A stretch of 5,033 nucleotides of DNA, taken from positions 1 through 5,033 of the forward strand of contig JACMMQ010000250.1 of assembly GCA_014378955.1 (NCBI GenBank). Reading direction: 5' to 3'. The DNA comes from Clostridia bacterium. GTDB taxonomy: Bacteria > Bacillota > Clostridia > SK-Y3 > JACMMQ01. Below the pieces are notes generated by a model. The model ran no database searches. It had not been told where the DNA came from and worked only from the letters and a program-made list of their open reading frames with translations. This document shows positions 1-5,033 of the stretch, in pieces. Numbering within the stretch: position 1 is the stretch's first letter; the number at the start of each line of letters is the position of its first letter. Both the position numbers and the translations under genes were made by a program.

Positions 1-103
1 GAAAGCTGCTCATGTAATAGCGGTTGATGTCAGAAGTCACAAACACGCCATCCCACTTTTTTTCGGACATCATTTTTCGAATTTCATCTATACGTTCACT
101 CAT
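1..103 (-). CDS. Xaa-Pro peptidase (M24 family), N-terminal fragment
   Basis: Only the first 34 codons are inside the window; the rest lies beyond the left edge. The visible protein starts MSERIDEIRKMM and continues with KKWDGVFVTSDINRYYMSSF. The pattern of a hydrophobic strand, then TS, then NRYY and a small residue before F, is typical of the creatinase/prolidase N-terminal domain that precedes the M24 metallopeptidase domain (compare the family's LVTSPxNRxYLTGF). The catalytic domain cannot be seen, so cleavage of Xaa-Pro bonds is inferred from the N-terminus and from context: in Bacillus and many Clostridia the gene after aroQ encodes such a peptidase (YqhT-like). The start codon overlaps the aroQ stop as ATGA, and the upstream Shine-Dalgarno is weak (GGGTGAAAG), so translation is probably coupled to aroQ. 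The precise type (PepP or PepQ) is not assignable. Confidence 0.82.
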   Translation of the reverse strand, partial: MSERIDEIRKMMSEKKWDGVFVTSDINRYYMSSF

Positions 104-540
104 CTTTTATCTTTCACCCAATTCACCACCGCCGTAAGTGCAAGCGTATAGCTCATCGCACCAAAGCCTGCAATTTGCCCAACACAGGCAGGCGCAATAA
201 CGGAGGTATGGCGAAATGCCTCTCGTGCATGAATGTTTGACATGTGTACCTCAACCACTGGCAAGCCAATCGCCTTGATTGCATCCATAATGGCGTAGCT
301 CGTATGGGTGTATGCACCTGCGTTGAGCACCACCGCATCATATTTTCCCATCGCCTCGTGCAGCTTATCAATGATTGCCCCTTCATGGTTTGACTGAAAA
401 ATTTCAGCCGTCACGCCTAACGATAGTGCCTTTTTTTCTATCATGCCATTGACCGCTTCAAAATCTAATTGCCCATAGATGCTTGTTTCTCGTTTGCCTA
501 AAAGGTTTAAGTTCGGCCCATGCATTACCAAAATTCTCAT
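100..540 (-). CDS. aroQ: Type II 3-dehydroquinate dehydratase
   Basis: Converts 3-dehydroquinate to 3-dehydroshikimate, the third step of the shikimate pathway, in the cytoplasm; the family forms dodecamers. The 146-residue product is the usual size for type II enzymes. It opens MRILVMHGPNLNLLG and carries the lid segment GKRETSIYG with Arg17 and the catalytic Tyr22. It also has QSNHEGAIID (about 49-58), NAGAYTHTS (73-81, substrate-binding Asn73), VEVHMSN with catalytic His99, and R106/R110 in the following REAFRH segment. All expected active-site residues appear present. A start 17 codons upstream (591) is open, but the start at 540 is preferred because it begins at the family's conserved N-terminus and has a strong Shine-Dalgarno nine bases before it. 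The stop overlaps the peptidase start by ATGA. It lies 142 bp after the TIM-barrel gene and shares its pathway with aroE. Confidence 0.97.
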   Translation of the reverse strand: MRILVMHGPNLNLLGKRETSIYGQLDFEAVNGMIEKKALSLGVTAEIFQSNHEGAIIDKLHEAMGKYDAVVLNAGAYTHTSYAIMDAIKAIGLPVVEVHMSNIHAREAFRHTSVIAPACVGQIAGFGAMSYTLALTAVVNWVKDKR

Positions 541-549
541 TTGCCTTGT

Positions 550-556
550 ACCTCCC
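550..556 (-). promoter_or_regulatory. Ribosome binding site of aroQ
   Basis: On the minus strand GGGAGGT lies nine bases before the ATG at 540. It decides in favour of the 146-residue AroQ over the longer reading that opens at 591, which would put this site inside the coding region. Confidence 0.8.
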
Positions 557-641
557 AATATATTTTGATACTTTGTTATGAAATCGTGCATCCAATTTTC
601 GATATACTATAAGAAGTTAGAGGTTGGATGTTGGATTTGAA

Positions 642-663
642 GCAACCGCCTAAAGCGGATTGC
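642..663. other. Stem-loop in the gap before aroQ
   Basis: The plus strand reads GCAACCGC, CTAAA, GCGGATTGC. The arms pair as GCAA/TTGC and CCGC/GCGG, with one bulged A (659), around a five-base loop. It begins in the 142-bp gap, 20 bp after the TIM-barrel stop on the minus strand. It is followed there by TTCAAATCC and has no clear T-tract, so it is a weak terminator candidate, an RNA-processing or stability hairpin, or an attenuating structure ahead of aroQ. I found no convincing sigma-A promoter between it and aroQ. The function is not established. Confidence 0.4.
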
Positions 664-682
664 TGTTATTAAATTTGTAAGG

Positions 683-1546
683 CTATGCATACATTTTCCG
701 ATGTTCTGTTTCGTATATTTTTTGTAAAATCACCGCATCCTGCGCCATTTTTCCTGCCGACTCACAAATAATGGTCGGTGTATATTGCCGCTTTGCGATG
801 CATGCTGCAACAGGGTCGAAATCTGGCCCATATTGAATGTCGCTATAATTCCAATGCTTTTTTTCGCCGCCTGCTGTAAATTCGATGCGGCTAAAATGGC
901 TGTGAAATTGGCTGACCCGTTCCACGCCCAAGGCATCCTCTAGCAAATCAAATACTTTATCCACATCGCTGACGGTTTGTATACCGCCATGTGTGCGTGC
1001 ATTATAATGTCCAAAGTCTATGCAAGGAATAAGTCGTTCATCCAATGAACAAAGTGAAGCAACCTCCTCGACATCCCCTAGTTGGTTGATTTTTCCCATC
1101 ACCTCAGGACAAATGTGAATGCCCCAAAGCCCTGCCTCGTCCGCCTGTTCAAGCGCATGTGCAAGGGTAACCTTCGCCACCTGCAACGCCTCTTGGCGTG
1201 ATGTTTTGGTCACAGCGCCAGGATGCACAGTCACGCGAGTTGCACCCATGTATGCCGCCGCTTGGAGCGATTGCAAAATGTAATTGATGGAATTTTGCTG
1301 CTTTTCGGCATCGGTATTGGCAAGATTGATGTAATAGGGTGCATGAACGCTCAATTGAATGTCATAATTTTTCGCTTCATTGCCCAGTAAAATTGCCTTG
1401 TCCTTGCCTATTTTAATGCCTCTTCCGCCTTGGAATTCATAGGCAGATAGTCCCATCGCACGAAGCCATTTTGGATAATCCACCGAGGCACTAAATCCAT
1501 CTGCATAAAACTGTTCGTCCAGCCCTGCCGCTCCAAATCTTATCAT
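683..1546 (-). CDS. Endonuclease-IV-like TIM-barrel protein (AP endonuclease family 2)
   Basis: A 287-residue protein of the xylose-isomerase-like TIM-barrel superfamily (AP_endonuc_2), closest in motif order to endonuclease IV (Nfo), which cuts DNA at abasic sites using three zinc ions. Visible motifs that match Nfo metal-ligand positions are SVHAPYY (His68), VTVHPGA (His108), CPEVMGK (Glu148), IDFGHYNAR (Asp177, His180), FHSHFS (His215/His217) and ICESAG (Glu262). At the Nfo Asp-Arg-His ligand motif this protein has Lys-Lys-His (229-231), so the aspartate is missing. As I recall, a GEKKH form is common in an archaeal/clostridial Nfo-like branch, so this may mark a subfamily and need not mean decay. 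The start overlaps the aroE stop by ATGA and has a GAGGT site seven bases upstream. Dehydroshikimate dehydratases share the fold, but the Nfo-type motifs fit better. The fold and superfamily are secure; the substrate is uncertain. Confidence 0.85.
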   Translation of the reverse strand: MIRFGAAGLDEQFYADGFSASVDYPKWLRAMGLSAYEFQGGRGIKIGKDKAILLGNEAKNYDIQLSVHAPYYINLANTDAEKQQNSINYILQSLQAAAYMGATRVTVHPGAVTKTSRQEALQVAKVTLAHALEQADEAGLWGIHICPEVMGKINQLGDVEEVASLCSLDERLIPCIDFGHYNARTHGGIQTVSDVDKVFDLLEDALGVERVSQFHSHFSRIEFTAGGEKKHWNYSDIQYGPDFDPVAACIAKRQYTPTIICESAGKMAQDAVILQKIYETEHRKMYA

Positions 1547-2394
1547 ACGATTGACCTCGTTTCATAAGGGTTTTCAATAAATGTATCCACGGTAATGCCT
1601 GTCCATATTTCAAACGCTTGTACCGCTTGATAATAGAGCATGCCCCAACCGTTCATGGTACTATACCCTAGTTGTCTCGCTTGTTCTAATAGCTTCGTTT
1701 CTGAAGGATTGTATATCAAGTCACACACCACTGCATGCGGAGGCAATTTTTTTAAATCAACCGTGATACAGGCATCCATGCTTGGGTACATGCCAATAGG
1801 CGTGGTATGTATAAAAACATCTGTTTCGGATAAATAGTTGTCTACTTGTGCAATATTATCTACCTGCACCAAATTCGGCTGGATGTGGTCTACCACCGCT
1901 TTTATCGCCTGCGCTTTTTCAAGTGTTCTATTTAATAGCACGATGCGTGCCACGCCTTCCGATGCCAATCGTACCGCCAAGCTTTGTGATGCACCACCTG
2001 CACCGTATAATAGTATGCTTTTACCCTTAACAGATACGCCTTTTCTTGCAAGCGCACGCATAAAGCCCATGCCATCGGTTGAATGCCCAATCAGCTTGCC
2101 ATCAGTAATTTTCACTGTATTGACCGCGCCTGTTGCTTGCGCTTCCTCCGATACCTCGTCCATGCATGCAAGCATCGAACTTTTGTGCGGAATGGTCACA
2201 TTTGCGCCCACAAACTGCATCGCACGCATGCCTGCCATCGCTTGTGGCAATGCCTCTGGCTTGACATGCAACGGAATGTACACAAAATTCAGCCCATAGC
2301 GTTCACACAGGGTGTTGTGAATAAACGGAGATAGTGTGTGCTCGATTGGGTCACCAATCACTGCTAGAATACGTGTTTTTCCATCTATCGACAT
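1543..2394 (-). CDS. aroE: Shikimate dehydrogenase (NADP+)
   Basis: Reduces 3-dehydroshikimate to shikimate with NADPH, directly after the AroQ step. The 283-residue length is normal for AroE. The N-terminal substrate domain shows HTLSPFIHN (19-27, the usual SxS-type shikimate-binding loop, here Thr20/Ser22), NVTIPHK with catalytic Lys71, GAVNT with Asn92, and STDGMGF with catalytic Asp107. The Rossmann domain shows GAGGAS (131-136) and NRT (155-157), the latter typical of NADP-phosphate binding. The C-terminus returns to the substrate domain with NGWGMLYYQAVQAFEIWTG, where Gln256 is the expected ligand. The start lies four bases after the yqeG-like stop, with AAGGA eight bases upstream inside the end of that gene. 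The stop overlaps the next gene by ATGA. Nothing is truncated or missing. Confidence 0.97.
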   Translation of the reverse strand: MSIDGKTRILAVIGDPIEHTLSPFIHNTLCERYGLNFVYIPLHVKPEALPQAMAGMRAMQFVGANVTIPHKSSMLACMDEVSEEAQATGAVNTVKITDGKLIGHSTDGMGFMRALARKGVSVKGKSILLYGAGGASQSLAVRLASEGVARIVLLNRTLEKAQAIKAVVDHIQPNLVQVDNIAQVDNYLSETDVFIHTTPIGMYPSMDACITVDLKKLPPHAVVCDLIYNPSETKLLEQARQLGYSTMNGWGMLYYQAVQAFEIWTGITVDTFIENPYETRSIV

Positions 2395-2398
2395 ACGC

Positions 2399-2908
2399 TC
2401 AGTCCTTTTTCAATTGATTTTTATGATAAGAACGTAAAACGATACGCTCAAGTCTTCGCTTAAACCCTATAAATCGAAATTCCTTTTTGGAGATAGGTGA
2501 CACCAAAATCGTGTGTAAGCGATGGCGATTACCGCCCCATATATCGGTGAAAATCTGGTCGCCTATGACCGCTGTTTCGCAAGGCTTTGTTTTTAAAAGC
2601 TTGAGTGCCTTTAAAAAATTTGGTTTGCGTGGCTTGCCTGCTTTGTGTATGGCGTGTAGTTTGAGATTTTTATTAAACAGTGTCACACGTTCCTTGGAAT
2701 TATTAGAAAGTAAACAAATGACCAAACCTGCTTCTTTCAACACCTCAATCCATTGCATGACCATTTCATCAGGCTCTAAAATATCCCAACCCACCAAGGT
2801 ATTATCTATATCGATGATTAACCCTTTGATGCCGTGCTCACGAAAATATGCTGCATCGATTTGACCAATATGGTCAACAATTGTACTAGGATAAAACCTT
2901 TTTAGCAT
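2399..2908 (-). CDS. yqeG: YqeG-family HAD phosphatase (subfamily IIIA)
   Basis: A 169-residue cytoplasmic HAD-superfamily protein. Motif I is IIDIDNTLVGWD, with the nucleophile Asp33 and general acid Asp35. Motif II is LLSNNSKER (Ser68). Motif III is the lysine in AGKPRKP (Lys92 or Lys95). Motif IV is IGDQIFTDIWGGN (Asp117, Asp122). The core and length match the YqeG/GEP4-like family, whose eukaryotic relatives dephosphorylate phosphatidylglycerophosphate; the bacterial substrate is not firmly known, so lipid phosphate hydrolysis is only a possibility. The C-terminus is rich in Lys and Arg (FKRRLERIVLRSYHKN), which could favour contact with membranes or nucleic acid. It is first in the minus-strand gene set, with an AGAGGT site before its ATG and a good promoter upstream. 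In Bacillus subtilis yqeG is followed by the GTPase gene yqeH and then the shikimate dehydrogenase gene; yqeH is absent here. Confidence 0.93.
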   Translation of the reverse strand: MLKRFYPSTIVDHIGQIDAAYFREHGIKGLIIDIDNTLVGWDILEPDEMVMQWIEVLKEAGLVICLLSNNSKERVTLFNKNLKLHAIHKAGKPRKPNFLKALKLLKTKPCETAVIGDQIFTDIWGGNRHRLHTILVSPISKKEFRFIGFKRRLERIVLRSYHKNQLKKD

Positions 2909-2939
2909 AACCCACCTCTATTTTTATGTTTCTTTATCT

Positions 2940-2968
2940 ATTGTAACCATAAATCCCCTTTTTTTCAA
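2940..2968 (-). promoter_or_regulatory. Sigma-A-type promoter of the yqeG-aroE gene set
   Basis: On the minus strand, TTGAAA (2968-2963) and TACAAT (2945-2940) are separated by exactly 17 bases; each box differs from consensus at one position. The start of transcription is expected near 2933, about 25 bases before the ATG at 2908. It lies back to back with the plus-strand promoter. Confidence 0.8.
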
Positions 2969-2999
2969 GTAAATTTCAAAAACCCGTTGACGAATTTAC
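2969..2999. promoter_or_regulatory. Inverted repeat between the divergent promoters
   Basis: GTAAATT (2969-2975) and AATTTAC (2993-2999) form a perfect 7-bp inverted repeat with a 17-bp spacer. The left arm abuts the -35 box of the minus promoter and the right arm abuts the -35 box of the plus promoter. The position suits a regulator that controls both genes, but the arms are AT-rich and short, so chance is possible. No known operator consensus is recognised. Confidence 0.3.
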
Positions 3000-3015
3000 A
3001 AAAAAATAGTAAGAT
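2987..3015 (+). promoter_or_regulatory. Sigma-A-type promoter of the HPr-like gene
   Basis: TTGACG (2987-2992) and TAAGAT (3010-3015) have a 17-base spacer. The expected transcript start is near 3022, giving a leader of roughly 55 bases before the ATG at 3077. Because the promoter lies within the only longer reading of the HPr-like gene (opening TTG at 2987), it argues against that longer start. Confidence 0.78.
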
Positions 3016-3062
3016 AAAAGCTGACATTGCCTATAAATACCACTTATTGGGCAAATATTTCG

Positions 3063-3068
3063 AGGAGG
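3063..3068 (+). promoter_or_regulatory. Ribosome binding site of the HPr-like gene
   Basis: A perfect AGGAGG lies eight bases before the ATG at 3077, which fixes that ATG as the start and predicts efficient translation. Confidence 0.9.
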
Positions 3069-3076
3069 AATTTTTG

Positions 3077-3307
3077 ATGAAAGACTTTAATATTATGCTT
3101 CATTCCATCAATGATGTGAAAAACTTTGTAAACCTGGTAAATCGTTTTGATTTCGATGTTGATTTGGCTTCTGGCCGTTATGTGGTAGATGCAAAATCAA
3201 TCATGGGTATTTTTAGCTTAGACCTTTCTAAACCAATCAAGGTACAAATTTCAACAAATGACTGTGAAGAGTTCATGAAGGAAGTTAAGCCGTTTATCGT
3301 TGAATAG
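3077..3307 (+). CDS. HPr-like protein lacking the phosphotransfer histidine
   Basis: A 76-residue cytoplasmic protein with the HPr (PTS phosphocarrier) fold, slightly shorter than the usual 85-88. The segment RFDFDVDL then VDAKSIMGIFSLDL (37-50) lines up without gaps with the HPr region around regulatory Ser46, here Ser41, which HPr kinase modifies in classical HPr and Crh. The active-site loop of HPr (GIHARPA) is replaced: the His15 position falls on Ser10, Arg17 on Asn12 and Pro18 on Asp13, within MLHSINDVKNF. His9 is one residue off and lacks the Arg/Pro context. It should therefore not carry phosphate from enzyme I in the normal way. By analogy with Crh it could be a regulatory protein, but the partner is unknown. 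It is a single gene with its own promoter, divergent from yqeG and convergent with htpG, and no other PTS gene is in view. Confidence 0.85.
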   Translation: MKDFNIMLHSINDVKNFVNLVNRFDFDVDLASGRYVVDAKSIMGIFSLDLSKPIKVQISTNDCEEFMKEVKPFIVE

Positions 3308-3320
3308 TAGTCAGAACGAA

Positions 3321-3460
3321 GTGGGCGCTGCCCAATATATTGCGTAGCAATATTTCATCTATTCGACCAAATGAATGCGTTTTTTGCATTCATAGCCACG
3401 AACGTGGCGTGGTCATCCACACCCATGCAGGCTATGCCTGCAAACCTTTTTGAAAAAAGG
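3321..3460. repeat. Array of consecutive short palindromes
   Basis: This non-coding stretch after the HPr-like gene is built from adjoining perfect stem-loops with tiny loops: TGGGC/GCCCA (3322-3334), ATATTGC/GCAATAT (3337-3353), ATGAATGC/GCATTCAT (3371-3393), GCCACG/CGTGGC (3395-3408), GTGG/CCAC (3409-3420), TGCAGGC/GCCTGCA (3426-3442) and CCTTTTT/AAAAAGG (3445-3460). The arms have unrelated sequences, so this is not a tandem repeat of one unit. No terminal inverted repeats, target duplication or coding frame was found. It may be a dispersed clostridial intergenic palindromic repeat or a structured 3' untranslated region; which one cannot be told from one copy. Confidence 0.75.
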
Positions 3461-3465
3461 GGACA

Positions 3466-3500
3466 AAAACTTTAGTTGGGGTTTTTTACACTAAAGTTTT
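3466..3500. repeat. 11-bp inverted repeat with G4T6 loop
   Basis: AAAACTTTAGT (3466-3476) and ACTAAAGTTTT (3490-3500) are perfectly complementary around a 13-base loop containing GGGGTTTTTT. The AT-rich stem ending in TTTT could act as a weak terminator on either strand. It follows the palindrome array by five bases and may be the end of the same element. Confidence 0.6.
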
Positions 3501-3522
3501 ACTCATGTCTATATAAAAACAT

Positions 3523-3561
3523 AAAACCTACCAAAAGAGTTACACCTTTTGGTAGGTTTTT
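3523..3561. terminator. Bidirectional intrinsic terminator between the HPr-like gene and htpG
   Basis: AAAACCTACCAAAAG (3523-3537) pairs perfectly over 15 bases with CTTTTGGTAGGTTTT (3546-3560), with an 8-base loop. On the plus strand the stem ends in TTTTT; on the minus strand it ends in TTTT followed by ATGTTTTT. It begins just beyond the htpG stop (3567) on the minus strand, so it ends htpG, and it also stops plus-strand transcription from the HPr-like gene. Confidence 0.9.
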
Positions 3562-3566
3562 AAATG

Positions 3567-5033
3567 CTATGCCAATTTCTTTAAAATCTCATTGCTTCTT
3601 GCAATAAATGAAGTCATTGCCTCTGGGTCAAGTGGCTTGTGCGACATCATCGCCAAATCGTACACCTGCTTGACAATCATTTCCTTCAATTCTTGATGCT
3701 CGTCACCAAGTGTGAGCACCTTTTCCATCAATGGATGGGTACGATTGAGCACCAAGGTTTGCTCCTCTGGGAACATGTGACGCATATCGCCACCGCCAAA
3801 CATCATGCTCATTTCTTGCATTCTGCGGCTTTGCTCTGATAATAAAATCACAGCCGAGGTGTCGGTGGATTTGAGCGTTTCAATTTCTATTTTCAGATTA
3901 GCATTGTTGAGCAATTCTTTAAATGTTTCGCTCAATTTTTCGTCATGCTCGCCCTTTTGTGCTTCTGTTTCCTTTAAATGGTCGGAAATATCAGCATCAA
4001 TACGATTGAATTTCACGCCCGTGACGTGCATTTCATAAAATGAGAGGAAATGATTATCGATCGGGGATTGCATCACCACAGGCGTTACGCCCTGCTCCTC
4101 AAACATGCGAATGTACTGTGCTTGCTGGCGGTCATTTGAGGTGTAGAATATTTTATTATCATGCTGCTCTGCATAGTCCTTCATCGTGATATATTCGCCC
4201 TTGGTGGTTTTGAACAATAAAATGTCCTTGACCTTTTCAAAGAATTTCTCATCACGTAAGCAACCGTATTTGATAAATGGGTGTATGTCATCCCAATAAC
4301 CGTTGAATGCTTCACGCTCGCTATTAAACAATGAAGTGAGCTTGTCCGAAATTTTCTTTGTGATGTGCTGTGATACCTTTTTGACATACCCGTCATTTTG
4401 CAAAAAGCTTCTGGATACATTTAAAGGCAGGTCAGGACAGTCAATCACACCTTTTAACAGCATCAAAAATTCTGGAATAACTTCTTTTATATTATCAGCG
4501 ACAAATACTTGGTTATTGTAAAGCTTGATTTGACCCTCTGCACCTTCAAATTCATGCTTCAATTTAGGGAAATACAAAATCCCTTGTAAGTTAAATGGGT
4601 AATCCACATTCAAATGAATCCAAAACAATGGCTCATTGAAATCCATAAATACCTTGCGGTAAAATTCCTTGTATTCTTCGTCAGTGCATTCATTCGGGTT
4701 TTTCGTCCAAAGCGGTTGGGTATCATTGATTGGCTTAGGGGCTTCGATGACCTCCCCTTCCTTTGGCTCTTCCTCAGGCTTGTCCAAGTCCACCAAATAA
4801 ATTTCCACTGGCAAGAACGAACAATATTTATTAAGCACCTCACGCACACGGGATGCTTGCAAAAACTCTGTGTTATCGTCGTCCAAATAAAGCGTAATGG
4901 TTGTGCCACGTTCAGTGCGTTCAGAGCTGCCCAATTCATATGCTGTGCCGTCCTCCGATGCCCATTGCACTGCATCTGCACCCTCTTGATAGGACAGGGT
5001 GTCAATCGTTACACGTCCTGCTACCATAAAGGA
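3567..5033 (-). CDS. htpG: HtpG chaperone (bacterial Hsp90), N-terminus outside the window
   Basis: ATP-driven cytoplasmic dimeric chaperone. The reading frame continues past the right edge (Ser-Phe before the Met at 5027), and that Met is the internal SxFMVAGRVTI segment matching SAFIVADKVTV of other HtpG proteins, so it is not the start. The 488 visible residues lack roughly the first 125-130, which carry the main ATP-binding motifs. Counting from the Met at 5027, ERGTTITLYL (39-48) ends the N-domain, followed by an acidic, Pro-rich linker (about 80-105). FYRKVFMDFNEPLFWIH starts the middle domain. LPLNVSRSFLQ (200-210) holds the ATP-sensing Arg206 and Gln210 of the family. The dimerisation domain includes SEQSRRMQEMSMMFGG and ends SNEILKKLA. 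It is likely the last gene of its transcript, with a terminator a few bases after the stop. No frameshift or missing key residue is seen in the visible part. Confidence 0.97.
   Translation of the reverse strand, partial: SFMVAGRVTIDTLSYQEGADAVQWASEDGTAYELGSSERTERGTTITLYLDDDNTEFLQASRVREVLNKYCSFLPVEIYLVDLDKPEEEPKEGEVIEAPKPINDTQPLWTKNPNECTDEEYKEFYRKVFMDFNEPLFWIHLNVDYPFNLQGILYFPKLKHEFEGAEGQIKLYNNQVFVADNIKEVIPEFLMLLKGVIDCPDLPLNVSRSFLQNDGYVKKVSQHITKKISDKLTSLFNSEREAFNGYWDDIHPFIKYGCLRDEKFFEKVKDILLFKTTKGEYITMKDYAEQHDNKIFYTSNDRQQAQYIRMFEEQGVTPVVMQSPIDNHFLSFYEMHVTGVKFNRIDADISDHLKETEAQKGEHDEKLSETFKELLNNANLKIEIETLKSTDTSAVILLSEQSRRMQEMSMMFGGGDMRHMFPEEQTLVLNRTHPLMEKVLTLGDEHQELKEMIVKQVYDLAMMSHKPLDPEAMTSFIARSNEILKKLA

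Noticed and set aside
541..591. Seventeen-residue N-terminal extension of AroQ starting at 591
   Set aside because: The extension covers the Shine-Dalgarno of the 540 start, has no family counterpart, and the conserved AroQ N-terminus begins at 540.
1838..2299. Open plus-strand frame of 153 codons
   Set aside because: It lies entirely antisense to aroE, whose motifs are complete; its product is Ser/Thr/Cys-rich with no recognisable domain.
2487..2864. Open plus-strand frame of 125 codons
   Set aside because: Antisense shadow of the intact yqeG-family gene, with no recognisable motif.
2987..3076. Thirty-residue N-terminal extension of the HPr-like protein starting TTG at 2987
   Set aside because: It spans both promoter boxes and the AGGAGG site; the HPr fold starts at the ATG at 3077.
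3321..3500. CRISPR array or insertion sequence
   Set aside because: The palindromes have different sequences, so there is no repeat-spacer pattern, and there is no transposase, terminal inverted repeat or target duplication.
4610..5005. Open minus-strand frame of 131 codons in another phase
   Set aside because: Out-of-frame shadow of htpG; composition is unlike a real protein.
5025..5027. ATG at 5027 as the true start of htpG
   Set aside because: The frame is open to the window edge and this Met falls in a conserved internal segment of HtpG, so the gene is cut by the window.

Overview
The window looks like a chromosomal segment of a low-to-moderate GC Firmicute, most likely a member of the Clostridia. 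Three things suggest this: strong AGGAGG-type ribosome binding sites and near-consensus sigma-A promoters; a YqeG-type HAD phosphatase next to shikimate genes; and type II dehydroquinase directly followed by an Xaa-Pro peptidase. No mobile element, CRISPR array, tRNA or rRNA was seen.

Positions 1-2908, minus strand, hold one compact gene set read right to left: yqeG-like phosphatase, aroE (shikimate dehydrogenase), an endonuclease-IV-like TIM-barrel protein, aroQ (type II 3-dehydroquinase), and the first 34 codons of an Xaa-Pro peptidase that runs off the left edge. The genes are 4 bp apart or overlap by ATGA, except for a 142-bp gap before aroQ. A sigma-A promoter at 2940-2968 probably drives the set. 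AroQ and AroE catalyse consecutive steps of the shikimate pathway (dehydroquinate to dehydroshikimate to shikimate).

Positions 2909-3307 hold a divergent promoter pair and, on the plus strand, a 76-residue HPr-fold protein. It keeps the regulatory-serine region of HPr but has lost the His15/Arg17 phosphotransfer site, so it resembles Crh in logic and is unlikely to be a PTS phosphocarrier.

Positions 3308-3566 are non-coding. They hold a dense run of consecutive short perfect palindromes (3321-3460), a larger stem-loop (3466-3500), and a 15-bp perfect bidirectional terminator (3523-3561) shared by the HPr-like gene and the convergent htpG.

Positions 3567-5033, minus strand, hold most of htpG (bacterial Hsp90). 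Its ATPase N-terminus lies beyond the right edge.

The genes are mostly housekeeping. The least explained parts are the palindrome array, the HPr-like protein without its active site, and the endonuclease-IV-like protein embedded among shikimate genes. I found no convincing new defence or mobile system.
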